The notes under the pieces are model-generated. The model saw only the letters and a list, made by a program, of their open reading frames with translations. It was not told the origin of the DNA and did not search any database. Both the position numbers and the translations under genes were made by a program. Below, one piece after another: positions 1-8,747 of a DNA stretch of 64,000 bases. The stretch comes from Ornithinibacillus salinisoli (lineage in GTDB: Bacteria; Bacillota; Bacilli; Bacillales; Amphibacillaceae). The stretch lies in assembly GCF_042682545.1 (NCBI RefSeq), contig NZ_JBHUHQ010000016.1; one strand, given 5' to 3'. The stretch's first letter is position 1. Each line of letters starts with the position of its first letter.

Positions 1-117
1 ATTATCAAGACAGGTGTTACACTTCAGGAAGCAGAAAGATATATCGATCAAGCTAATGGATTCGTTCGACAAGCTATCGAAATAGCAACCAAGGGAAAGG
101 GAGGAGATGAATCATGA
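1..117 (+). CDS. murQ: MurNAc 6-phosphate etherase, C-terminal fragment
   Basis: Only the last 38 codons lie in the window; the frame is open from base 1 to TGA at 115-117. The peptide (TLQEAERYIDQANGFVRQAI...) looks like the C-terminal helical tail of MurQ, the SIS-fold etherase that splits the lactyl ether of MurNAc-6-phosphate to give GlcNAc-6-phosphate and D-lactate in the cytoplasm. The assignment rests mainly on context: the next genes are a GlmA-like acetyltransferase, murR and a MurK-like kinase. The stop overlaps the next start as ATGA, so the two are translationally coupled. The fragment is too short to exclude another SIS protein. Confidence 0.7.
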   Translation: MIKTGVTLQEAERYIDQANGFVRQAIEIATKGKGGDES

Positions 118-1061
118 TGACATTTAGACATTATCAATCTGGAGATGAGATACAAATTGTTGACTTATGGAATAAATCGTTATGGAAAGACCCTATAACA
201 TCGAAACGTTTTCGGAATTTAGTGTTATTGGATGCAAACTTTGATCCAGAAGGCTTACGTGTGGCATTTGATGGCGAAAAATTAATCGGATGTGTATATG
301 CAGTTCGAAGATTATTGCCAATGTTTCAAACCGATTTAGAACCGGATAATGGCTGGATACCATTCTTTTTTGTAGACGAGAATCATCGTGAATCAAATGT
401 TGGAGCTCAACTTATGAAGGATGCAACGGAATTTCTTAAAGAAAATGGGAGAAAGCATGTGTTCTTTTCATCATATGCACCGAATTATATTATGCCTGGT
501 ATTGATGAAGAAGCATATCCAGAAGCGTATCGGTTTCTATTAAACCAAGGTTTTGCTAAACTATATTCACCTATAGCAATGGATCGAAATTTAGTTGATT
601 TCAAACTTTCGGATGAAATAAAAGAACTGGTAGAGCAAAGAGAAGCGGAAGGATATACATTTTCATTAGCTGAAGATAAGGATCTATATGAGGTAATTCA
701 GTTTGCTAACATTAAGTTTAACCCAGATTGGGGTAGAGCTATTAGAGAAGGAGTACTTCAAGGATTACCGATGGAACGTATTCTAGTTGCTAGACAGGAA
801 AGCAAAGTGGTTGGTTTCTGTATCTTTGGTGGATATGAAGGTGTCCCAGATCGATTTGGGCCATTTGGAGTTGACCCAGAACAACAAGGTAAAAAGTTAG
901 GGAAAATATTGTTAAACCTATGCTTACAACAAATGAAGGCGGAGAGTTTACACGGAGCTTGGTTCCTATGGACTGGTGAAAAAACTGCTGCTGGTTATTT
1001 ATATAAAAAAACAGGGTTTGAGATCACCCGAACTTTCCATGTTATGAAAAAGGATATTTAA
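114..1061 (+). CDS. Tandem GNAT N-acetyltransferase, GlmA-like
   Basis: A 315-aa protein with two GNAT folds, roughly residues 1-160 and 165-315. The second has the better acetyl-CoA loop (GVDPEQQGKKLGKILL); the first is weaker (ESNVGAQLMK). In Clostridium acetobutylicum a GNAT of this kind, GlmA, N-acetylates glucosamine and glucosaminides and sits beside murQ and murK. The same neighbours here suggest re-acetylation of deacetylated wall amino sugars before catabolism; this is inference from context. ATG at 114 overlaps the murQ stop; a second ATG at 117 could also serve. A paralogue lies at 6141. Confidence 0.75.
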   Translation: MMTFRHYQSGDEIQIVDLWNKSLWKDPITSKRFRNLVLLDANFDPEGLRVAFDGEKLIGCVYAVRRLLPMFQTDLEPDNGWIPFFFVDENHRESNVGAQLMKDATEFLKENGRKHVFFSSYAPNYIMPGIDEEAYPEAYRFLLNQGFAKLYSPIAMDRNLVDFKLSDEIKELVEQREAEGYTFSLAEDKDLYEVIQFANIKFNPDWGRAIREGVLQGLPMERILVARQESKVVGFCIFGGYEGVPDRFGPFGVDPEQQGKKLGKILLNLCLQQMKAESLHGAWFLWTGEKTAAGYLYKKTGFEITRTFHVMKKDI

Positions 1062-1081
1062 TATAGAAATGAGCTGATAAC

Positions 1082-1954
1082 ATGTCAACAACTGGTGGAA
1101 TTGTAATACTTACCGAAATGCTACCATTTCTTCCTCCTTCTGAGAAAAAAATTGCCTCCTATATTATTGAGAATCCACAGGAGTCAATCTCACTTACAGC
1201 TAATGAGTTAGGAAGAAGGAGCTCCACTAGTGGAGCCGCAGTAATTAGGCTGTGTAAATCTTTGAATTTAAAGGGGTTTCAAGATCTAAAGTTACGCATA
1301 GCCGGTGATCTCCAAAAATCAAATGATGCGGGGTTCCGGGATATTGAACCAAATGAACCTTTACTATCTGTTATTGATAAAATGACCAATAACAGTATCC
1401 AAACTATCCGTGAAACGGCTGAACTATTAAATGTAGATGAACTGGAGAAAGCTGTCGAAGTGGTGAAAAACGCAAGAAGCATTCATTTTATTGGTGTAGG
1501 AGCTTCCAGTATCATTGCACAGGATGCCCAGCAAAAATTTCTTCGGATTAATAAATCGGCATATGCATTTACGGATATGCACATGGCAGCAACACAAGTT
1601 GCTAATTCAGAAGCTGAAGATGTTGTTGTAGGAATATCTTTTTCTGGTGAAACGGTTGAAGTTGCTAAGGTACTAGAGTTAGCACGAAAGCATCAGGCGA
1701 CTACGATAAGTTTAACAAAGTACGGAAATTCGGTCGTAACGGATCAAGCAGATATTAAATTATATACTTCTGCAACGAAAGAACCTACGTTTAGAAGTGG
1801 TGCAACCTCTTCTCGAATTGCTCAGCTTCAAGTAATTGATATTCTATTTATGTGTGTAGCTTCCTTACAATATGATGAAACGGTTATGCATCTGAATGCT
1901 ACTAGAGAAGCTGTAGAGTTTTTATCTAACAGTGGAAAGAAAATATATAAGTGA
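1082..1954 (+). CDS. murR: MurR/RpiR-family transcriptional regulator
   Basis: 290 aa. The N-terminal HTH_6 domain (about 1-77) contains the recognition region around SSTSGAAVIRLCKSLNLKG, and a SIS sugar-phosphate domain follows (about 120-260, with FIGVGASS and GISFSGET). RpiR proteins bind phosphosugars; MurR responds to MurNAc-6-phosphate and represses murQ operons. Its place directly after the etherase and acetyltransferase and before the kinase supports that ligand. No good ribosome site is visible before ATG 1082, so translation may depend on the upstream gene, 20 bases away. Confidence 0.85.
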   Translation: MSTTGGIVILTEMLPFLPPSEKKIASYIIENPQESISLTANELGRRSSTSGAAVIRLCKSLNLKGFQDLKLRIAGDLQKSNDAGFRDIEPNEPLLSVIDKMTNNSIQTIRETAELLNVDELEKAVEVVKNARSIHFIGVGASSIIAQDAQQKFLRINKSAYAFTDMHMAATQVANSEAEDVVVGISFSGETVEVAKVLELARKHQATTISLTKYGNSVVTDQADIKLYTSATKEPTFRSGATSSRIAQLQVIDILFMCVASLQYDETVMHLNATREAVEFLSNSGKKIYK

Positions 1955-1960
1955 CGGAAC

Positions 1961-1984
1961 AGCTAACTCTGAAATGAGTTGGCT
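1961..1984 (+). terminator. Weak hairpin between murR and the kinase gene
   Basis: AGCTAACTC and GAGTTGGCT form a 9-bp stem with one G-T pair, followed by a short T/C-rich run. It starts just after the murR stop and ends before the SD of the next gene, so it may be a leaky terminator or an attenuator. Confidence 0.4.
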
Positions 1985-2011
1985 TCTTTCATCTCTAAGG
2001 AGGTTTATGTG

Positions 2012-2968
2012 ATGTATGTTCTAGGAATTGATGGCGGTGGAACAAAAACAAAGGGAGTAATTTCTAATTCAAAAGGAGAAATATTGGCTGAAGCTACAGT
2101 TGGTGCAACCAATCCGAATAGTGTTGCTAAACCAGATCTTGAGTTAGAGTTAGCAAAATTAATTGAAACATTATATTTACATAATAGAGAATTGTTTCCA
2201 CAAATAAAGCGAGTATTTGCTGGTATGTCTGGAGTAGACCATATTACGGCTAGAAAAGGAATGGAACAAGTAATTAGCAAAGTACTCCCTAACTCCATTC
2301 CGGTTACGGTTCATAATGATGCTATTACGGCGTTATATTCAGGAACTTTTGGAAAACCTGGAATCGTTCAAATTGGTGGGACTGGCTCAATTACATTTGG
2401 TCTAAATAAGGATGGTAACCTGGAACGAGTAGGGGGATGGGGTTACTTATTAGGCGAAAAAGGAAGTGGCTATGCGCTTGGTAGTCAGGGGTTAGAAGCT
2501 GCTTTTTCAGCATACGATGGCCTTGGTTCTAGAACGGAGTTAACAAGATTATTTCAAGATCATTTTAATGTGGAAAAACTCCCGGATATAATCCATTCAA
2601 TTTATCAAGCTAAAAATCAAAAGGAAAGGATTGCTTCACTAAGCAAGTTAGTTGTAGAAGCAGCAGATACAGGGGATTCCGTATCGCAGAAGATTATTGA
2701 GAACAATGCATCTTATATTGGGAAAGCAATTGTATGTTTGATAAATAGATTGTTTTCTAGTATGGAGGAAGTAGTACCTGTCGTTTTAACTGGCGGTTTG
2801 TTTAATCGATTGGATTTATTTCAGGGTGGTATGGAGCAGGAATTTCAACTACATGGTCGGAAGGTGAAGTTAATTAAACCTAAAATAGAACCTGTAGGTG
2901 GAGCAGTAGTTGCAGCCTTACTAGAAGAAAATATGGCTATAAATGAAGAATTTATGAGAAGTAAGTAA
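2012..2968 (+). CDS. BadF/BadG-family amino-sugar kinase (MurK/NagK-like)
   Basis: A 318-aa ASKHA kinase of the BadF/BadG/BcrA/BcrD family. The phosphate-1 loop is GIDGGGTKTKG near the N terminus; a second nucleotide loop is VQIGGTGSITFG and the adenosine-side motif is VVLTGGLFN. The family includes eukaryote-type GlcNAc kinases and MurK of C. acetobutylicum, which phosphorylates both MurNAc and GlcNAc. Beside murQ and murR, and with an ABC importer rather than a PTS in the locus, a cytoplasmic kinase making MurNAc-6-P is what the pathway needs. The open frame extends to a TTG at 1979, but AAGGAGG at 1997-2003 places the start at ATG 2012. Confidence 0.8.
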   Translation: MYVLGIDGGGTKTKGVISNSKGEILAEATVGATNPNSVAKPDLELELAKLIETLYLHNRELFPQIKRVFAGMSGVDHITARKGMEQVISKVLPNSIPVTVHNDAITALYSGTFGKPGIVQIGGTGSITFGLNKDGNLERVGGWGYLLGEKGSGYALGSQGLEAAFSAYDGLGSRTELTRLFQDHFNVEKLPDIIHSIYQAKNQKERIASLSKLVVEAADTGDSVSQKIIENNASYIGKAIVCLINRLFSSMEEVVPVVLTGGLFNRLDLFQGGMEQEFQLHGRKVKLIKPKIEPVGGAVVAALLEENMAINEEFMRSK

Positions 2969-2980
2969 TATTACTGTAAA

Positions 2981-3018
2981 GGAGACGCATAGTAATTAAC
3001 TATCCGTCTCCTTGATTA
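2981..3018 (+). terminator. Rho-independent terminator after the kinase gene
   Basis: GGAGACG-C-ATAGT pairs with ACTAT-C-CGTCTCC (2981-3011), followed by a T-rich stretch. It ends the murQ operon. Confidence 0.75.
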
Positions 3019-3321
3019 TTTGTAAGGCAATTTTTTATATCGACTCTTCACTCTTTACGGGTCTGGGACTGTTTTGCTGTCCCGAAAGAGTCTTTGTGAA
3101 ATTCTTCTGTTAGTAATATGCTTGCAACCTTTACTGCGTTAATTGTTGCTTGGGAGCGAATATTTCAATTTAAGAACGAATCGCTGCTGGTAAAGAAAAG
3201 TGGATTCAGCTTCCGAGGAAGCTGAATCGTTGCCCGCGAAAAGCGACTACACATAGCGGAAATCACGTTGCTGTATTGTCACAGTATAAAAATTAATACT
3301 CCCATTAGTTAAGGGTTCACT
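3019..3321. repeat. Gene-free stretch with dispersed repeat fragments
   Basis: No gene is seen. At 3155-3187 a 30-base element (GCGAATATTTCAATTTAAGA and onward) matches 21589-21618 at about 26 of 30 positions. At 3203-3228 there is a hairpin (GATTCAGCTTC / GAAGCTGAATC). The following CCCGCGAAAAGCGAC...GCGGAAATCACG resembles the end of the larger repeats at 8190 and 59512. GGGACTGTTTTGCTGTCCC at 3066-3084 is a further small hairpin. Confidence 0.55.
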
Positions 3322-5775
3322 TTATTTAATCACGTGTCTATATCGTACAAATGCAATTATTAATCCAGCACCTACCAACATGAGACCAATTAGTAATGTG
3401 TTATACATAGGGCTGGCAGTGTTAGGCAATTCTTTTCCAGATTCTTTTTCCTTATTTTTATCACTATTTTTGTTAGTATCAATAGTGTTATTATTTTCAT
3501 CTTTGGAGTCATCATCGGAATTAGAGTTTTTACCATTTGAATTATCATCAGAATCATCATTTTCGGAATCATCATTATTACCATCATTTGGTGTTTTATC
3601 TTCATCCGTTCCTTCATCTGTATCAGGTTCATCCGGATCTTCATCAGATCGATCAATTGGATCTTTCAGAACAGTGTATAGAGAATCCAGTAGAGCGATA
3701 CCATTATCTTGGCTAATTTCCCATATCATTGCTCCGCCAAGATCTTTTTCACGAATGTATGCAGCTTTAATTGCCATAGACTCTTCATCATCATAAGAGA
3801 TGAAGATGGATTCTTCTTCATGGAATAAATATGGTACTTGTGTTCCTTCATCCCAATAACGAACATAACCGTTACTTAAGTAATCATCTCTAATAATTCT
3901 GTTAAAAGTGACAGAGCCACTTCCAGCGAATTCTTGGCGTAATCCGTTATTTTCATTGGATAACACATTGTATGTGTACCCATAGAAAGGGACACCCATA
4001 ACAACTTTTTCTGCTGGCACACCAGCATTCAAATATGCATCAACAGCTTTATCTACACTCCAAGTTTTACCGTCATCATCATAAAGTGGAGCATTGAAAT
4101 CAGCTAAGCTTTCCCATGTTCCGTGAATGTCATACGTCATAATTTGAACATAATCAAGATATTCTTGGGATAAACCTAATTGCGTATTTTCTACAAATCC
4201 AGTATTTGCAGCACCGGCAATGGAAAGGGTATAATGAACGCCGTCTTTTTCACCCTGTTCATCTAATTTCTCGCGTAACGTTTCTAATAGCAGTGGGTAA
4301 TTGTCTCGGTCATCTGGATTTGGATATGTTCCTGGTCCGCCACCGGTAACAGGATATTCCCAATCTAAATCTACACCGTCAAATCCATGTTCGATTATAA
4401 ATTCAACAACACTGTCAGCAAATATTTCTCTGGATTCCTCCGTGGCAGCTGCTTCCGAAAAGTTTGCCGAACCGCCCCATCCACCGATTGCGATTGTCGT
4501 TTTTAAGTGAGGGTATTTTTCTTTTAATTTTCCTAACTCTACAAAATTAATTGGATCATGAACAGGATCACTCATTTTTATCTTTAAGTCATCCCCGATT
4601 AGTCCAAATGCATAGTTTACATGTGTTAGACGTGATGCATCTAAATCACGCATAATATCAAATCCACTAAGTGTAGCCCAACCAGCCAAATAGGCAATGA
4701 TATAATTCGATGGAGGTGTATCTGCTGGCTCCCAGGTTGGAGGGACATATCCTTCTATCTCATTGTCTACTAAAAACACACTCGTTACAGTTGTAGATTG
4801 CCCATTTTGATCGGAAGCGACGGCTTTGATAATAACGTTGCCCTCAGGAGCACTTGTCGTATTCCAAGAAATGGAGTACGTGTCACCGTCTTTTGTTGTA
4901 CTTGGGAACTTCCAATAATCTAATTCTGGAGCCTCATAAGTTTTAACAAAAAAATCTACATTGTCTACTGAGTCATCTTCAACAGAAACGGATAAATCAA
5001 TAGATCCTGAATACCCCTCACTTCCAGGTGTAACCCCATTCGGCTCGGGTGCTTGTATTTCACTAATGAATGGCAATGAATCGACACCACCACTCTCTCC
5101 ATGGGTAAGTACCTTAATTGTGTTGTCATCTATGGACAGATTATTGTAGATATCCTTTGCCTTCACTCTAAATTCATAAGTATTATCAGAAGTAAGTCCA
5201 TCAATTACATAGGAAGTATCTGTCGTTTCAGCTATTTTTTCCCCATCTTGATATAGTTCATAGTTAAATAGTTTTGAAGAGGTTGATGAATTCCATGCCA
5301 ATTCGACACTATTACTCGTTCTCGTACTCACTATTAAATCCTTAGGTGAGTCTGGTGCATTTGACTCTGCGTAGTTATCAACATGTATATTTCTAGTAAT
5401 CGTTTCTAGCTCCCCTGAAGAATACGTTATATCCATTTTCAACGTATACTCACCGTCTGGAACCCAAGGATCTCCAGTCGGCCAGCTCCATGAATAAGGT
5501 TCGCCTGTGATCGGTGTATAAGGATAGTATAATTCCTCTGCTTCATTTAATGCCTTTGCAGAAAATACAATATTATCTATTGCTTTTCCTGGAGTTGGTA
5601 CAGCAGTAATTACAGGGCTACCAGTTACTGTATTACCACCTTCCTCTGTGGTTGTAACTTCAATGTATGATTCAGAATCATTTTCTTCCGCTTTCGTTTG
5701 AGCGGATTCAGACAAAAAGAAAATACTACTAAAAAATAATACAGCTACGATAATCTTGTGCAAATGTCTTTTCAA
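3322..5775 (-). CDS. Cell-wall-anchored GH18 chitinase
   Basis: 817 aa, secreted. Signal peptide about 1-29; a beta-rich domain about 50-135; a fibronectin type III domain about 140-225; a second Ig-like domain about 235-340; a GH18 catalytic barrel about 356-705. The catalytic motif DGVDLDWE is at 466-473, with E473 as the proton donor; IAIGGWGG at 428-435 and QIMTYD at 544-549 are the other GH18 signatures. An Asp/Asn/Ser-rich spacer (about 710-780) leads to LPNTA at 783, a hydrophobic stretch and a basic tail, so sortase should anchor it to peptidoglycan. No obvious chitin-binding domain is present. It points against the salvage genes on either side and would supply them with GlcNAc oligomers. 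Confidence 0.92.
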   Translation of the reverse strand: MKRHLHKIIVAVLFFSSIFFLSESAQTKAEENDSESYIEVTTTEEGGNTVTGSPVITAVPTPGKAIDNIVFSAKALNEAEELYYPYTPITGEPYSWSWPTGDPWVPDGEYTLKMDITYSSGELETITRNIHVDNYAESNAPDSPKDLIVSTRTSNSVELAWNSSTSSKLFNYELYQDGEKIAETTDTSYVIDGLTSDNTYEFRVKAKDIYNNLSIDDNTIKVLTHGESGGVDSLPFISEIQAPEPNGVTPGSEGYSGSIDLSVSVEDDSVDNVDFFVKTYEAPELDYWKFPSTTKDGDTYSISWNTTSAPEGNVIIKAVASDQNGQSTTVTSVFLVDNEIEGYVPPTWEPADTPPSNYIIAYLAGWATLSGFDIMRDLDASRLTHVNYAFGLIGDDLKIKMSDPVHDPINFVELGKLKEKYPHLKTTIAIGGWGGSANFSEAAATEESREIFADSVVEFIIEHGFDGVDLDWEYPVTGGGPGTYPNPDDRDNYPLLLETLREKLDEQGEKDGVHYTLSIAGAANTGFVENTQLGLSQEYLDYVQIMTYDIHGTWESLADFNAPLYDDDGKTWSVDKAVDAYLNAGVPAEKVVMGVPFYGYTYNVLSNENNGLRQEFAGSGSVTFNRIIRDDYLSNGYVRYWDEGTQVPYLFHEEESIFISYDDEESMAIKAAYIREKDLGGAMIWEISQDNGIALLDSLYTVLKDPIDRSDEDPDEPDTDEGTDEDKTPNDGNNDDSENDDSDDNSNGKNSNSDDDSKDENNNTIDTNKNSDKNKEKESGKELPNTASPMYNTLLIGLMLVGAGLIIAFVRYRHVIK

Positions 5776-6140
5776 ATTATTCTCTCCCTTTTCGAGTAAT
5801 TAAAAGAATTGGACTTAATACGTTGGATTCTATGAGGAAAACTAATAACTGTTATGTACTAACAAGTAAGTAAGCGCATACATTTTATCTATTAAAACCA
5901 CCACCCTTTGCTTCCACTTCTAAAATTACAAAAGTATAAGTAGATTTATAGTTTAGAAGTAGAAATATTCACAAAACTAGTCTATCATCAATGAATTTAT
6001 ATTTCAATATAATTATCATAATTTTAAATTATTATTTCGAAATTTTTTATCGATAATTGTGTAAATTATTGAAATTGTATTTTACAATGTAGTTGATTTA
6101 CGATAAAGTAACTATAAATAGTAATTAAAGGAGTAAATCT
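5776..6140. other. AT-rich divergent intergenic region
   Basis: 365 bases between the leftward chitinase and the rightward acetyltransferase genes. Apart from the cre-like site and an SD (AAAGGAG at 6126) for the next gene I see no gene, repeat or clear promoter hexamers. Confidence 0.5.
5869..5882 (-). promoter_or_regulatory. Near-consensus cre site upstream of the chitinase
   Basis: On the minus strand TGTATGCGCTTACT fits the CcpA operator consensus TGWAARCGYTWNCW at 13 of 14 positions. It lies about 95 bases upstream of the chitinase start. Carbon catabolite control of the chitinase is inferred from it. Confidence 0.45.
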
Positions 6141-7112
6141 ATGAAATTTATAGAATGGAATTTTGATAGAATAGAAGACTTAGTAAACCTGTGGAATAAA
6201 GAGATAGGAAAAGATTTTCCCCTTCGTAAGGAATTGTTCAAGCAAAACAGTTTCAATGATGTAAATGTCTTCCACGATGGTTCACTAATTGCAATTGATC
6301 ATGAAAATAATGTGAGCGGTTTCATTGTGACGAAGAAATGGCAGGATAACATAGAGGTTGGAATCAGTAAGGAAACGGGTTGGATTCAAGTATTACTTGT
6401 AGATCAAAAATATCGGAATCAAGGTATTGGAAAGAGGTTGTTACAGCATGCAGAGTCTAAATTAATGGAAAGTGGAATTGAACGTATATGGTTAGGGAAG
6501 GATACGTGGCATTACTTCCCCGGAATTCCCATACAGTATAAGGAAACTGCTACGTGGTTTGAAAAGCAAGGGTATAACATATGTGGGGAAGAATTTGATT
6601 TGGATTGTCATTATGAAATGGAAAAATCACTTTCAATCCCAACTAAAAATGATGTGATAGTCTCTTTATTAGATGAAGATGAAAAGGAGGAATTCTTAGA
6701 CTTTATGCATCGTTGTTTTCCAGGTAGATGGGAATATGAAGCTATTCAGTACTTTCAATTGGGAGGGAATGGCCGTGAATTTGTCGTCCTGAAAAAGAAT
6801 GAACGAATTATTGGTTTTTGTAGGATAAATGATTCGAATTCTCCTGTTATCGCACAAAATGTTTACTGGGATCCTTTATATGATGGTGAACTTGGGGGTA
6901 TCGGTCCATTAGGTATAGATGCAAAGGAGCGTAAGTATGGATATGGTATTTTTATTGTCGAATCAGCAATTGCTTACCTAAGGAAACGAAATATTAATTC
7001 GATACTTATTGATTGGACAGGTTTAATAGCGTTTTATAACAAACTTGGATATGAAGTCTGTAAAAGCTATTACTCATATCAAAAAAATCTAGTTAAAGGG
7101 TGTAATACATGA
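6141..7112 (+). CDS. Tandem GNAT N-acetyltransferase, second GlmA-like copy
   Basis: 323 aa with two GNAT domains (about 1-160 and 170-320). The first has a good acetyl-CoA loop (VDQKYRNQGIGKRLL, an R/QxxGxG pattern) and the second has GIDAKERKYGYGIFI. It is related to the protein at 114 in length and plan and likewise sits among muropeptide genes. Acetylation of glucosamine or glucosaminide units is therefore a reasonable guess, but the substrate is unproven. The stop overlaps the next ATG by four bases, so it is coupled to the serine hydrolase. AAAGGAG precedes ATG 6141. Confidence 0.7.
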   Translation: MKFIEWNFDRIEDLVNLWNKEIGKDFPLRKELFKQNSFNDVNVFHDGSLIAIDHENNVSGFIVTKKWQDNIEVGISKETGWIQVLLVDQKYRNQGIGKRLLQHAESKLMESGIERIWLGKDTWHYFPGIPIQYKETATWFEKQGYNICGEEFDLDCHYEMEKSLSIPTKNDVIVSLLDEDEKEEFLDFMHRCFPGRWEYEAIQYFQLGGNGREFVVLKKNERIIGFCRINDSNSPVIAQNVYWDPLYDGELGGIGPLGIDAKERKYGYGIFIVESAIAYLRKRNINSILIDWTGLIAFYNKLGYEVCKSYYSYQKNLVKGCNT

Positions 7113-8155
7113 GAGAAAAAGTACTTGATTTTTTGAAAAAAGAAATTGAATTAAAGCATATCCCTGGGGCTGTGTTGAGTGTTTCTCATAAAGGGGATGT
7201 TATATTACAAGAGGCACTTGGGAATCGGGTAGTTCTTCCCGAAAAGGCTCCGATGCAAATGGATACAGTCTTTGATCTTGCTTCTTTGACCAAGGTAGTT
7301 GCCACATTACCAGCGATGTTAAAGCTGATTGATGAAGGTGAAATTAGGCTGGATGATACAGTTGGTCATTTCTTACCCGACTTTGCGAAGGTTGGAAAAG
7401 AAGAAATTACCTTAAAACAGTTGCTAACACATACTTCTGGGCTACCCGCACACAAGCAATATTACGCGGATAACTTATCTACGACTGCAATTTTTAATAG
7501 AATATATGAGCAGCCCCTTGAATATGCTAGCGGAAGCAAAGTAGTTTACAGTGATCTTGGTTTGATTACTTTGTTTAATGTCATACAGCAAGTAACCCAA
7601 CAACCATTTTCTGACTTTGTTCGGGATCAATTTTATAAACCGCTAGAAATGACCAATACAATGTTTAATCCTTCTTTTGAAAGAGATAGATATGCTGCAA
7701 CAGAGTACAGTAAGAGTTTGAACGAATACAAGAGTGGGATTGTACATGATGACAATACGGAATCAATGGGAGGAATAAGTGGTCATGCTGGCTTATTTTC
7801 CACTATATACGATTTGCAAAAATTCGCATCAATGATAGAAAATAACGGTGTTTATAAGGGGAAACAGCTTTTGTCGGAAACATCGCTAAATTTATCTAGA
7901 AAAAATTTCACACCATTTTCTACTGAGCACAGAGGGCTAGGTTGGATTTTGCAAAGCCCAGAAAAGTCCTCTTGTGGAGATTTATTTTCGGAAAATTCAT
8001 ATGGCCATACAGGTTTTACTGGTACTAGTATTTGGTTCGATCCAACAGTGGAATTACATGTAATACTATTAACAAACCGTGTTCATTTTGGTCGACAACC
8101 ACATATTTTACGGCTGAGACCCAGATTGCATAATATTATTCGATCTTATTTTTAG
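7109..8155 (+). CDS. Serine beta-lactamase-like hydrolase (AmiE-like)
   Basis: 348 aa of the class C beta-lactamase/PBP4*-type fold: SLTK is the SxxK nucleophile motif, YSDLG the second motif (YSN in many relatives), and HTGFTG the KTG-equivalent box. HTSGLP is the usual family loop. B. subtilis AmiE, encoded with nagZ and the MurNAc genes, belongs to this family and removes peptide from MurNAc. This copy has no signal peptide, so it would act in the cytoplasm, perhaps on imported muropeptides. Coupled to the upstream acetyltransferase through ATGA. An unrelated esterase role is possible. Confidence 0.7.
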   Translation: MREKVLDFLKKEIELKHIPGAVLSVSHKGDVILQEALGNRVVLPEKAPMQMDTVFDLASLTKVVATLPAMLKLIDEGEIRLDDTVGHFLPDFAKVGKEEITLKQLLTHTSGLPAHKQYYADNLSTTAIFNRIYEQPLEYASGSKVVYSDLGLITLFNVIQQVTQQPFSDFVRDQFYKPLEMTNTMFNPSFERDRYAATEYSKSLNEYKSGIVHDDNTESMGGISGHAGLFSTIYDLQKFASMIENNGVYKGKQLLSETSLNLSRKNFTPFSTEHRGLGWILQSPEKSSCGDLFSENSYGHTGFTGTSIWFDPTVELHVILLTNRVHFGRQPHILRLRPRLHNIIRSYF

Positions 8156-8747
8156 GTTCTTTTTGTATGGATTGTTGTTATTTTTATTTCAAAATGCGAA
8201 GTAACTTAGTGTGAAAAACGTGGTGAAACTTGATTTACTGCACCAAACCTCGCTCTAGAAATACACTTCGCTTTCACTTCCAGCACAAGTGCGACATCTG
8301 TTCAAGCTCCTTTAGGTCGCTTTTACAGTGTCTACTTTGCCGCGGGCGGCTGGTGAGCCTCCTCGAACTCCGTTCTGCGGGGTCTCACCGATGCCTTTCC
8401 TCCCGCCGGAGTCTACGTGTATTTCTTCCGCTAGAATAGTGCATGGAGACTTCATAATATGTATTCCCTTAAAAAATAACTTTCTGTACCATTGGGAAGA
8501 GATCCACTAAGTTTTGAAATCATTGGCTAACACCATTCCATAACTAGACAATCACCACTAGCGAAGTATTCTGCTGAAGCGGGGTTTGTAGCACTCTCGA
8601 TTCAATAAGATTAAGGGAGAACAACGTTTCAAAGTTACTGCACATTTTACTTCAACTTCGAATAATAATCATTACTTGGAAAAAGCAATACTCTTTAAGA
8701 AAACAGCCTATTTTTAATATAGTTTTAAATGAGAAAGGATTTTGTAC
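8156..8747. other. Intergenic region around repeat copy 1
   Basis: About 590 bases between the serine hydrolase and anmK, occupied mainly by the mosaic repeat. From 8446 to 8730 I see no gene or clear signal. GAGAAAGGA at 8731-8739 is the SD of anmK. Confidence 0.5.
8190..8445 (+). repeat. Mosaic dispersed repeat, copy 1
   Basis: Matches the reverse complement of 59512-59765 in three blocks: one around AAAAACGTGGTGAAA through ACCAAACCTCGCTC and AGAAATACACTTCGCTTT, one from CCGCGGGCGGCTGGTGAG to GATGCCTTTCCTCCCGC, and one from GGAGTCTACGTGTATTTC to CTAGAAT. This copy carries about 65 bases between the first two blocks that are absent from copy 2. Short open frames here are by-products of the repeat, not genes. 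Confidence 0.8.

Noticed and set aside
8230..8510. Open frames of 60-69 aa
   Set aside because: They lie in the mosaic repeat and have no SD or family match.
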